Source of the DNA: Propionibacterium sp.
Lineage (GTDB): Bacteria > Actinomycetota > Actinomycetes > Propionibacteriales > Propionibacteriaceae
Length of the DNA stretch: 5,135 bases
NCBI GenBank assembly: GCA_022837595.1
Contig: JALHFX010000123.1
Coordinates: 1 to 5,135 of the forward strand
Reading direction: 5' to 3'
Made by a program: the position numbers and the translations under genes. Within the stretch, counting starts at the first letter, position 1. The number at the start of each line of letters is the position of its first letter. Below the pieces are notes generated by a model that was given only the letters and a program-made list of their open reading frames with translations, searched no databases and had not been told where the DNA came from. Positions 1-5,135 of this stretch are shown here, in pieces.

Positions 1-24
1 GCACACTAACTAGGGGCGCTGGCG

Positions 25-723
25 TTAACCATCCGATTCGTTCGGGTTCCCGGTGACCAACGTGCCGTAGTAGATCATCCGCCCCTGCGCGAGACCGTCG
101 GAATCGTAGTCCGAACAGACGATCAGCGCGAACTTGGGATCACCGTAATCGTCGTAGAGGATGTTGGATGTCGGATCGTACTCGTCCACCATCACGTGGG
201 CATGTCCAGAGTGACGGTAGCAGGCTGACGAACCGTCCGAACCACTGATCCGGATGAGCTCGCCGGGTGTCAGTAGGCCGTTGTTCAGTTGATTGCCCAA
301 TGCTCCGCCATAACGGAAGGTGTGAGCGCTGAGCACAACATTCCCGACTTGTGAGCCGACCAATGGGCCCTCATCGAACCAGCCCACCGTATAACCCTCG
401 TTTCCGGGAGGTGTGGCCGGTGCCTCGCCGGTCGCATCCAAGCCGAGGCTGATTACCGGCATGCTCATGCCCTGATCGATCAGCGTCATCCGAACCGGAT
501 CGACGACTTCTTGAGGCTCGGCGGGGCAGTCATCGACCACTTCGTCCGAGGACTCCGGGCCTGCCCCCGGGATCGCCGACCCGCCCATCGTGCGAAGGAA
601 TTCCGGCAGCAGTGACTGCTCAGGTGTGTCCTGCTCGACGAACCGGATCGCGACCAAAGCCAAAATCGCGATGAAGACGAGCATGGTGATGGTTCCCACG
701 ATCCGGGTGATCCGATGACGCAT
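25..723 (-). CDS. Class F-type sortase, membrane-anchored transpeptidase
   Basis: Predicted cysteine transpeptidase of 232 residues that would act on the outer face of the membrane, joining surface proteins to the cell wall or processing them. An N-terminal basic stretch (MRHRITR) is followed by one membrane segment at about residues 9-28, then an acidic, proline-rich linker to about residue 75. The sortase beta-barrel follows: VGWFDEGP (113-120), the catalytic histidine in VVLSAHTF (H134), GALGNQL (140-146), the catalytic cysteine in ALIVCSDY (C203), and the likely arginine in QGRMIYYG (R215). Extra cysteines lie at 66 and 168. The order H...C...R and the length fit actinobacterial class F sortases. 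The ATG at 723 was chosen because AGGAAAG lies 8 nt upstream on the minus strand and the membrane segment then sits at the N-terminus. The frame stays open to 975, but that extension would cross the rpsA promoter. No substrate with a sorting signal is visible nearby, so the target is unknown. Confidence 0.82.
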   Translation of the reverse strand: MRHRITRIVGTITMLVFIAILALVAIRFVEQDTPEQSLLPEFLRTMGGSAIPGAGPESSDEVVDDCPAEPQEVVDPVRMTLIDQGMSMPVISLGLDATGEAPATPPGNEGYTVGWFDEGPLVGSQVGNVVLSAHTFRYGGALGNQLNNGLLTPGELIRISGSDGSSACYRHSGHAHVMVDEYDPTSNILYDDYGDPKFALIVCSDYDSDGLAQGRMIYYGTLVTGNPNESDG

Positions 724-731
724 CTGGGATT

Positions 732-738
732 CTTTCCT
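732..738 (-). promoter_or_regulatory. Ribosome binding site of the sortase gene
   Basis: On the minus strand AGGAAAG lies 8 nt before the ATG at 721-723. It is a good Shine-Dalgarno match and decides the start against upstream in-frame ATGs at 885 and 975. Confidence 0.65.
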
Positions 739-763
739 AGCCGAGTCGATGTTACGTTTTCCG

Positions 764-795
764 AAGCTATCAAACCTCCGGTTACGCTGTGTCAC
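764..795 (-). promoter_or_regulatory. Weak candidate promoter for the sortase gene
   Basis: On the minus strand GTGACA (790-795, five of six to TTGACA) is followed 20 nt later by TAGCTT (764-769, fits TANNNT). The spacer is longer than ideal and the -10 is weak, so this is only a candidate. It would give a leader of about 35 nt before the sortase ATG. Confidence 0.22.
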
Positions 796-845
796 ACGAC
801 GTCGGCGCCACAGGCGAGGCACTCGCGATCGTTCGGCGATCCAGA

Positions 846-875
846 TTGACCCTCTTTGTCGCGCGTGACTACTAT
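846..875 (+). promoter_or_regulatory. SigA-type promoter of rpsA
   Basis: TTGACC (846-851) and TACTAT (870-875) are separated by 18 bp, a good match to the housekeeping -35 and -10 elements. Transcription would start near 882-884, leaving a leader of about 107 nt before the rpsA ATG at 991. If correct, the in-frame TTG at 856 cannot be the translation start, since it lies upstream of the transcript. Confidence 0.68.
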
Positions 876-900
876 TGAGGGGCATTGCGGTCTGTGCCGT

Positions 901-939
901 CTCGGACCGAGTAGGTGGCGCGTGCAGATCATCTGCGTG
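901..939 (+). promoter_or_regulatory. Two short hairpins in the rpsA leader
   Basis: Within the predicted 5' leader, CTCGG-A-CCGAG (901-911) and GCAGAT-C-ATCTGC (924-936) are perfect inverted repeats. The second extends outward by G-U and C-G pairs to 921-939. S1 synthesis is autoregulated through its leader in Escherichia coli, so a structured leader is plausible here. No function can be read from the sequence alone, and both stems are short. Confidence 0.35.
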
Positions 940-990
940 GCCGTGGTGCATCCAATCGAAGACATAACCCAGCAATCGGAGCCCTACTAC

Positions 991-2343
991 ATGACCTCCT
1001 CCACTGAGGCCTCGAACAAGGTCGCAATCGACGACATCGGCACGCCAGAAGCCTTCGAGGCCGCGGTTGAAGGCGTCATTCCTTCCAAGGAACTATCTAT
1101 CAAGCACGATGTTGATCCGTTTGACGTCGTCAAGGTAGGGGACGAGGTCGAAGCCCTCGTCCAGCAGAAAGAGGACAAGGAAGGCCGCCTTATCCTGTCC
1201 AAGAAGCGTGCCCAGTATGAGCGCGCCTGGGGCACCATCGAGAAGATCAAAGAATCCGATGGTGTCGTTACCGGCTCTGTCATTGAGGTGGTCAAGGGTG
1301 GCCTCATCGTTGATATCGGCCTGCGTGGCTTCCTGCCGGCTTCTTTGGTCGAGATGCGCCGCGTCCGTGATCTGCAGCCCTATGTGGGTCAAGAACTCGA
1401 GGCGAAGATCATCGAACTCGACAAGAACCGCAACAATGTGGTGTTGAGCCGTCGCGCCTGGCTGGAGCAGACTCAGTCCGAAGTTCGCCAATCGTTCCTG
1501 CATCAGTTGCAGAAGGGCCAGATCCGCAAGGGCGTCGTCTCGTCCATCGTCAACTTCGGCGCCTTCGTCGATCTCGGCGGCGTGGACGGCCTCGTGCACG
1601 TTTCCGAGCTGAGCTGGAAGCATATCGACCACCCGAGCGAGGTCGTCGAGGTCGGCCAGGAGGTCACCGTCGAGGTCAAGGACGTCGAGCTCGACCGCGA
1701 GCGTGTTTCACTGTCGTTGCGCGCTACCCAAGAGGATCCGTGGCAGACCTTCGCCCGCACCCACCAGATCGGCGAGATCGTGCCTGGCAAGGTCACCAAG
1801 CTGGTTCCGTTCGGCGCGTTCGTTCGCGTTGAGGACGGTATCGAGGGCTTGGTGCACGTCTCTGAGTTGGCTGAACGCCACGTGGAGATTCCGGAGCAGG
1901 TCGTCGCGGTCGGTGACGAGGTCATGGTCAAGATCATCGATATTGACCTCGAGCGTCGTCGTATCTCGCTCTCGCTCAAGCAGGCGAACCAGGGCGTCGA
2001 CATTGCTGCGGACGACTTCGATCCGTCGCTCTACGGTATGACCGCCAGCTACGACGAGAGCGGCAACTATATCTACCCGGAGGGCTTCGATCCGGAGACC
2101 AACGAGTGGAAGCCGGGCTTTGAAGAGCAGCAGGCTGCCTGGGAGGCCCAGTACGCCGAGGCTCAGGCCCGCTGGATGGCGCTCAAGAAGCAGGCTGCCG
2201 AGGCCGAGGAGTCGGCTGTTGCTGCTGCCCGTGTAGAGGCAACCGAGTACTCGTCCGAGGTTAGTGCTCCGACCGAAGGTTCGCTGGCTTCCGATGAGGC
2301 TTTACAGGCTCTGCGCAACAAGCTGACCAGTGGAAACAACTGA
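991..2343 (+). CDS. rpsA: 30S ribosomal protein S1, first S1 domain internally truncated
   Basis: RNA-binding protein of the small ribosomal subunit that helps bring mRNA to the ribosome; 450 residues from the ATG at 991. CGGAG (977-981) lies 9 nt upstream. Three complete S1 (OB-fold) domains are visible: about 91-160 (GLRGFLPASL), 176-247 (VNFGAFVDLGGVDGLVHVSEL) and 261-332 (VPFGAFVRVEDGIEGLVHVSEL). The C-terminal tail carries NYIYPEGFDPETNEW, a Glu/Ala-rich helical stretch, and the ending GSLASDEALQALRNKL that I know from actinobacterial S1. The first domain is abnormal: VAIDDIGTPEAFEAAV (11-26) is followed at once by EGVIPSKELSIKHDVDP. In Mycobacterium RpsA, as I remember it, about 33 residues lie between these blocks, including the first OB strands (FNDGDIVEGTIVKV...). 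The rest aligns closely, and about 481 residues minus 33 matches the length seen. The reading frame is kept. Identity is certain; whether the gap is real is not. Confidence 0.96.
   Translation: MTSSTEASNKVAIDDIGTPEAFEAAVEGVIPSKELSIKHDVDPFDVVKVGDEVEALVQQKEDKEGRLILSKKRAQYERAWGTIEKIKESDGVVTGSVIEVVKGGLIVDIGLRGFLPASLVEMRRVRDLQPYVGQELEAKIIELDKNRNNVVLSRRAWLEQTQSEVRQSFLHQLQKGQIRKGVVSSIVNFGAFVDLGGVDGLVHVSELSWKHIDHPSEVVEVGQEVTVEVKDVELDRERVSLSLRATQEDPWQTFARTHQIGEIVPGKVTKLVPFGAFVRVEDGIEGLVHVSELAERHVEIPEQVVAVGDEVMVKIIDIDLERRRISLSLKQANQGVDIAADDFDPSLYGMTASYDESGNYIYPEGFDPETNEWKPGFEEQQAAWEAQYAEAQARWMALKKQAAEAEESAVAAARVEATEYSSEVSAPTEGSLASDEALQALRNKLTSGNN
1063..1074 (+). other. Inferred in-frame deletion junction in rpsA domain 1
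   Basis: Codons for A25-V26 meet codons for E27-G28 here. The three later S1 domains each carry about 22-26 residues of beta-strand before their (G)x(V/L)(H/P)xSxL turn. The first domain keeps the turn (EGVIPSKEL) but lacks those strands. The inferred loss is about 99 nt, a multiple of three. The exact breakpoint cannot be placed without an intact relative. Confidence 0.7.
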
Positions 2344-2372
2344 TCGCATGCGCTGATTCGCTGAACTGATGG

Positions 2373-2420
2373 GGTGGCCCCGGATCTCCGGATCCGGGGC
2401 CACCGCGTTTCTGTCGTTCT
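2373..2420 (+). terminator. Rho-independent terminator after rpsA
   Basis: GGTGGCCCCGGATC (2373-2386) and GATCCGGGGCCACC (2391-2404) form a perfect 14-bp stem with loop TCCG. A T-rich but interrupted tract follows (2408-2420). It starts 30 nt after the rpsA stop. It should end the rpsA transcript and so separate it from coaE. The stem is strong; the T-tract is imperfect, as is common in high-GC genomes. Confidence 0.85.
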
Positions 2421-2459
2421 TGGGTTCTAAGCCTGGATCCGCCGATTTCCCGCTACTGC

Positions 2460-2556
2460 GCGTCTCCTGGCGTGCGCGCCGGCTGCGTTGTCCGCAGTCA
2501 GCGCACCCCGGTGCGCTTGGTTCGTCCGCCTTGCCATCGCCCCCGCCAGGTGCCGC
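2460..2556. repeat. Imperfect ~97-bp palindrome, candidate dispersed (REP/MITE-like) element
   Basis: The core AGCGCAC-CCCG-GTGCGCT (2500-2517) and the outer arms CCTGGCG (2466-2472) and CGCCAGG (2544-2550) share one centre near 2508. Outside the arms, GCGtCt (2460-2465) mirrors GCGgCa (the complement of 2551-2556). Between core and arm lie smaller hairpins at 2467-2482 and 2481-2499. GTCCGC occurs in the same orientation on both sides (2490-2495, 2525-2530). It sits between the rpsA terminator and the coaE upstream region, where no gene is convincing. The architecture resembles intergenic palindromic repeats found in many copies in bacterial genomes, but with one copy in view the dispersed nature is inference. 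Confidence 0.5.
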
Positions 2557-2622
2557 TCGCGACGCGGCCCATCGGCGGATACAGGCTAAGCCGGACCTTT
2601 CGCACCAGCAGGTTAGGCTCGG

Positions 2623-2631
2623 TGCTATGTT
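2623..2631 (+). promoter_or_regulatory. Candidate extended -10 promoter for coaE
   Basis: TGCTATGTT (2623-2631) fits the extended -10 pattern TG-N-TATNNT. There is no recognisable -35 at 16-18 bp upstream. Transcription would start near 2638, giving a leader of about 115 nt. This is the best candidate between the rpsA terminator and coaE, but it rests on one motif. Confidence 0.33.
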
Positions 2632-2758
2632 CGTTTTCGGCCAATTCAACGAAATCGTCCGCGCCCCCGTCGGCGCTTCAGCTGGTCCATGGTCTGCCAA
2701 CGGCACAGATGACCGGGGTCGTGGCCTTGATGGCTTGACGCAGGTGCAGCACCGATGA
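2627..2758 (+). CDS. Dubious 43-residue ORF overlapping the coaE start
   Basis: An ATG at 2627 opens a 43-codon frame (MFVFGQFNEIVRAPVGASAG...) whose TGA (2756-2758) overlaps the coaE ATG (2755-2757) as ATGA, the arrangement of translationally coupled genes. About 63% of third positions are G or C, with the first 16 codons richer. The only Shine-Dalgarno candidate is a weak TAGG (2614-2617), 9 nt upstream. I do not recognise the protein. The frame is also open far upstream, so its length is not evidence. If the extended -10 at 2623-2631 is used, the ATG would not be in the transcript, so both cannot hold. Confidence 0.17.
   Translation: MFVFGQFNEIVRAPVGASAGPWSANGTDDRGRGLDGLTQVQHR
2742..2746 (+). 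promoter_or_regulatory. Ribosome binding site of coaE
   Basis: AGGTG lies 8 nt before the ATG at 2755 and supports that start, which places the P-loop near the N-terminus as expected for the family. Confidence 0.6.
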
Positions 2759-3363
2759 GTGCGCTCAGCGTGGCCTTGACGGGTGGGATCGCGTCGGGCA
2801 AGACAGTGGTTACGCGGTTACTCAGCGAGCGAGGCGCAATCATCATCGATTCGGATCTGCTCTCCCGCGAAGTCGTGGAGCCCGGCAGTCGAGGGCTGGC
2901 GGAGGTCGTGGAACGCTTCGGAGCTGGGGTTCTAGCAGCTGATGGTAGCCTCGATCGGCAGGCGCTGGGTGAGATCATTTTCGCCGATGACGAGGCCCGC
3001 AATGATCTCAACGGCATCATTCATCCCGAGATACGGCGGCGCCGGGCCGAGCTCATCGCCGCGGCTCCCGAGGACGCGATAGTCATCTCCGTCATACCGT
3101 TGCTTGTGGAGGGAGGCCTGAAAGACGATTTCGAGGGCGTGATCGTCATCGACGTGCCGCTCGAAATCCAAATCGATCGACTCAAGGCGCGCAATGGCCT
3201 CGATGATGGACAAGCGCAGGCTCGGGTGGCCGCCCAGGCCAGCCGCGCCGAGCGGTTGGCGGCGGCCACCTGGATAATCGAGAACTCCGGCTCATACAAT
3301 CAACTTCGCGCTCAGGTCGAGATGGTCTGGGATGCCCTGGCGAAGAAGGCCCGAGAGAGATAG
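2755..3363 (+). CDS. coaE: Dephospho-CoA kinase
   Basis: Catalyses the last step of coenzyme A synthesis in the cytoplasm: ATP-dependent phosphorylation of the ribose 3'-hydroxyl of dephospho-CoA. It has 202 residues, the usual length for a single-domain CoaE. The P-loop TGGIASGKT (9-17) binds ATP. IDSD (31-34) provides the acidic residue expected in the catalytic DxD region. NGIIHPEIRR (86-95) is the conserved IHP segment of the substrate-covering region. VIPLLVEGG (113-121) matches the family IPLLxE motif, and DRLKARNG (141-148) supplies the lid arginines. IIENSGS (174-180) corresponds to the C-terminal xxxNxG motif. In mycobacteria CoaE carries an extra C-terminal domain; here that is absent. 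It lies 78 bp before uvrB on the same strand and may share a transcript with it. No lesion is visible. Confidence 0.96.
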   Translation: MSALSVALTGGIASGKTVVTRLLSERGAIIIDSDLLSREVVEPGSRGLAEVVERFGAGVLAADGSLDRQALGEIIFADDEARNDLNGIIHPEIRRRRAELIAAAPEDAIVISVIPLLVEGGLKDDFEGVIVIDVPLEIQIDRLKARNGLDDGQAQARVAAQASRAERLAAATWIIENSGSYNQLRAQVEMVWDALAKKARER

Positions 3364-3380
3364 CCGCCACGGTCACCTTA

Positions 3381-3401
3381 GTTTTCAGCCGCGCGGAAAA
3401 C
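3381..3401 (+). other. Inverted repeat between coaE and uvrB
   Basis: GTTTTC (3381-3386) and GAAAAC (3396-3401) form a 6-bp inverted repeat with a 9-nt spacer. It begins 17 nt after the coaE stop. The stem is AT-rich and has no T-tract after it, so it is a poor terminator. It could be an operator or chance. It does not match the actinobacterial LexA box. Confidence 0.25.
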
Positions 3402-3428
3402 CGATCCGGAAACGTCAGTCCTGCGGCC

Positions 3429-3434
3429 TAGCCT
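3429..3434 (+). promoter_or_regulatory. Candidate -10 element for a leaderless uvrB transcript
   Basis: TAGCCT fits the actinobacterial -10 pattern TANNNT and ends 7 nt before the uvrB ATG at 3442, so transcription would start at or next to the start codon. No Shine-Dalgarno sequence is visible before this ATG, which suits leaderless translation. There is no clear -35 element. Confidence 0.25.
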
Positions 3435-3441
3435 TGATGAC

Positions 3442-5135
3442 ATGCGACCGGTAGAAAAGATCACCCGTCGAGTGGCGCCATTCAAGGTGCACTCCGAGTT
3501 CCAGCCGGCCGGTGATCAGCCGGCCGCCATCGATGAACTCGAGCGTCGGTTGAAGGCCGGCGAGAAAGACGTCATCCTGCTGGGTGCGACCGGCACCGGC
3601 AAGACTGCGACCGTCGCCTGGTTAGCCGAACGGTTACAGCGCCCGATGCTCGTGATGCAACCCAACAAGACGTTGGCTGCGCAGTACGCTGCGGAGCTTC
3701 GGCAGTTCTTCCCCGAGAACGCGGTCGAATACTTCGTTAGTTACTACGACTATTACCAGCCTGAGGCATATGTGCCGCAGACCGATACCTATATCGAGAA
3801 AGACTCCAGCCTCAACGAGGAGGTCGAGAGACTCCGCTATTCGGCTACTAATTCACTGTTGACCAGGAGAGATGTAATCGTCGTCGCCACAGTGTCGGCG
3901 ATCTATGGCCTCGGTACGCCCCAGGAATATGTCGATTCGATGCTCAGCCTGCATGTGGGCGACGAGCTCGACCGAAACTCGCTGTTGCACAAATTGGTGG
4001 AGATGCAGTATCTGCGCAACGATCTCGCGGGGACCCGCGGTACCTTCCGGGTACGCGGCGACACGCTTGAGATCTTCCCGATGTACGAGTCGAATGCTGT
4101 GCGAGTCGAGTTCTTTGGAGATGAGATTGATGCACTGTCGACGATGCATCCGGTCACTGGTGAGCTGCTGAGCACCGACGAGGAGGTCTATGTCTTCCCG
4201 GCCTCACACTATGTCGCCGGACCCGAACGCATGGAACGTGCCATCAGCGGTATAGAGGCCGAACTCGAAACCCGACTCAAAGAGCTGGAATCGCAGAACA
4301 AACTCCTCGAAGCCCAGCGGTTGCAGATGCGCACCGGTTACGACATCGAGATGATGCGTCAGATCGGTACGTGTTCAGGCATTGAGAATTACTCGCGGCA
4401 TATCGATGCCCGCGAACCGGGCAGTGCGCCGAACTGCCTGCTCGACTATTTTCCTGAAGACTTCGTGCTCGTCATTGACGAATCGCATGTCAGCGTGCCG
4501 CAGATAGGTGGCATGTATGAGGGTGATATGAGTCGTAAACGCACCCTGGTCGAGCATGGTTTCCGGCTGCCCAGCGCGCTGGATAACCGACCCCTTCGCT
4601 TCGAAGAATTCACCGAACGAATCGGGCAGACCGTCTATTCATCGGCCACTCCCGGCCCATATGAGTCGGCAAGAAGTGAGGGCGTGGTCGAACAGATCAT
4701 TCGTCCGACCGGGCTCGTCGATCCGGAGGTCATCGTCAAACCGACGAAAGGGCAGATCGATGACCTGCTGGGGGAGATCCGGATTCGCGCCGAACGAGAC
4801 GAGCGGATCCTGGTGACCACACTGACCAAGAAGATGGCAGAAGATCTCACCGACTACCTGATGGAACGCGGCGTTCGTACTCGCTACCTGCACTCGGAGG
4901 TGGATACGCTGCGCCGGGTCGAATTGCTACGCGAGCTGCGGCTCGGCGAGTATGACGTACTCGTCGGCATCAACCTGCTGCGTGAGGGTCTTGATCTTCC
5001 GGAAGTGTCACTGGTCGCGATTCTGGATGCCGACAAAGAGGGCTTCTTACGCTCCGAGCGTTCTTTGATCCAGACCATCGGACGAGCCGCACGGAATGTT
5101 TCTGGTGAGGTACACATGTATGCCGACCAGATGAC
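3442..5135 (+). CDS. uvrB: UvrABC excinuclease subunit B, cut by window end
   Basis: Central component of nucleotide excision repair: it is loaded by UvrA, opens and verifies damaged DNA with its helicase fold, and recruits UvrC for incision. 564 residues are visible; the family usually has about 670-720, so the C-terminal UvrC-binding (UVR) motif lies beyond the window. Seen motifs: GDQPAAI (24-30), Walker A GATGTGKT (48-55), the damage-probing beta-hairpin YFVSYYDYYQPEAYVP (97-112), the UvrA-binding region about 155-255 (RGTFRVRGDTLEIFP, 199-213), the DESH box (346-349), QIGGMYEGD (354-362), SATPG (401-405), VTTLTKKMAEDLTDYL (458-473), GINLLREGLD (509-518), and motif VI QTIGRAARN (544-552). 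The start at 3442 is set by the typical actinobacterial N-terminus (VAPFKVHSEFQPAGDQPAAI) and by a stop at 3379-3381 in the same frame, though no Shine-Dalgarno sequence precedes it. No frameshift or missing key residue is seen. Confidence 0.97.
   Translation, partial: MRPVEKITRRVAPFKVHSEFQPAGDQPAAIDELERRLKAGEKDVILLGATGTGKTATVAWLAERLQRPMLVMQPNKTLAAQYAAELRQFFPENAVEYFVSYYDYYQPEAYVPQTDTYIEKDSSLNEEVERLRYSATNSLLTRRDVIVVATVSAIYGLGTPQEYVDSMLSLHVGDELDRNSLLHKLVEMQYLRNDLAGTRGTFRVRGDTLEIFPMYESNAVRVEFFGDEIDALSTMHPVTGELLSTDEEVYVFPASHYVAGPERMERAISGIEAELETRLKELESQNKLLEAQRLQMRTGYDIEMMRQIGTCSGIENYSRHIDAREPGSAPNCLLDYFPEDFVLVIDESHVSVPQIGGMYEGDMSRKRTLVEHGFRLPSALDNRPLRFEEFTERIGQTVYSSATPGPYESARSEGVVEQIIRPTGLVDPEVIVKPTKGQIDDLLGEIRIRAERDERILVTTLTKKMAEDLTDYLMERGVRTRYLHSEVDTLRRVELLRELRLGEYDVLVGINLLREGLDLPEVSLVAILDADKEGFLRSERSLIQTIGRAARNVSGEVHMYADQM

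Larger units (their letters stand above)
2421..2754. other. Intergenic region rpsA-coaE without a convincing gene
   Basis: About 330 bases. Open frames exist on both strands (plus 2369-2758, minus 2302-2706), but they overlap the terminator and the palindrome, resemble no family I know, and have low-complexity Arg/Pro/Ala-rich translations typical of GC-rich noncoding DNA. What can be supported is the palindrome at 2460-2556, a small hairpin GCCGC-N7-GCGGC (2552-2568), a possible extended -10 promoter near 2623-2631, and the coaE ribosome binding site. Confidence 0.6.

Noticed and set aside
789..804. Small palindromes GTGTCACAC and CGACGTCG in the sortase-rpsA divergent region, considered as a CRP/GlxR-type operator.
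   Set aside because: The half-site spacing does not match TGTGA-N6-TCACA, and such short palindromes are common by chance.
724..975. In-frame extension of the sortase to ATGs at 885 or 975 on the minus strand.
   Set aside because: The extra 54-84 residues are Arg/His-rich without a recognisable domain, would cross the divergent rpsA promoter, and would push the membrane segment away from the N-terminus. The ATG at 723 has a good ribosome binding site.
856..990. In-frame extension of rpsA upstream to a TTG at 856, adding 45 residues.
   Set aside because: The TTG lies inside the predicted promoter. The extension does not look like S1, whereas MTSSTEASNKVAIDDIG at 991 is a typical S1 N-terminus in this group and has CGGAG upstream.
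1093..2003. Long minus-strand open frames (1093-1632, 1503-2003) opposite rpsA.
   Set aside because: They are antisense shadows of a strongly conserved S1 coding sequence, and their translations have no recognisable family motifs.
2490..2540. A possible tRNA-like TPsiC sequence (GGTTCGTCC) in the rpsA-coaE gap.
   Set aside because: No acceptor stem, D arm or anticodon arm can be built around it; the segment is explained by the palindrome.
2630..2653. Inverted repeat TTCGTT-N12-AACGAA near the candidate coaE transcript start.
   Set aside because: Six-base arms with a 12-nt gap are expected by chance in a region of this size, and the repeat matches no operator I know.
2302..2706. A 134-residue minus-strand ORF between rpsA and coaE.
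   Set aside because: It runs through the terminator stem, the palindrome and the rpsA 3' end. Its translation is Arg/Ala/Pro-rich with no domain, as expected from GC-rich noncoding DNA.
3437..3454. A five-codon ORF (ATG at 3437) overlapping the uvrB start out of frame.
   Set aside because: It is too short to judge and has no ribosome binding site; most likely it is chance.

Overview
The window looks like chromosomal DNA of a high-GC Gram-positive bacterium (Actinomycetota). The best fit is the Propionibacteriaceae or a close relative: the ribosomal protein S1, the UvrB and the class F-type sortase all read like proteins of that group as I remember them. This placement rests on recognition of the proteins, not on a search.

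Layout. (1) Positions 25-723, minus strand: a membrane-anchored class F-type sortase. (2) Positions 724-990: a divergent intergenic region with a good SigA-type promoter for rpsA and a roughly 107-nt rpsA leader holding two short hairpins. (3) Positions 991-2343, plus strand: rpsA, 30S ribosomal protein S1. (4) A strong intrinsic terminator, a 14-bp perfect stem with a 4-nt loop, at 2373-2420. (5) About 330 bases without a convincing gene, holding an imperfect palindrome of about 97 bp (2460-2556), a possible extended -10 promoter, and a dubious 43-codon ORF whose stop overlaps the coaE start. (6) Positions 2755-3363, plus: coaE, dephospho-CoA kinase. (7) Positions 3442 to the window end, plus: uvrB, the damage-recognition helicase of nucleotide excision repair, cut off by the window edge after 564 codons.

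rpsA, coaE and uvrB are housekeeping genes whose neighbourhood is, to my knowledge, common in actinobacteria. They serve different processes (translation, coenzyme A synthesis, DNA repair). The terminator after rpsA separates it from coaE-uvrB, which may share a transcript across a 78-bp gap. The sortase points the other way and is functionally unrelated.

The most notable observation is in rpsA. The first S1 domain lacks about 33 residues that I expect from actinobacterial homologues: its first beta-strands are missing and 'AFEAAV' runs directly into 'EGVIPSKELS', with the reading frame kept. This is either a real lesion or variant of an essential gene, or an assembly/sequence error. The second is the palindrome between rpsA and coaE, which looks like a dispersed REP/MITE-type repeat. 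I see no CRISPR array, phage, toxin-antitoxin, defence or other new multi-gene system here.
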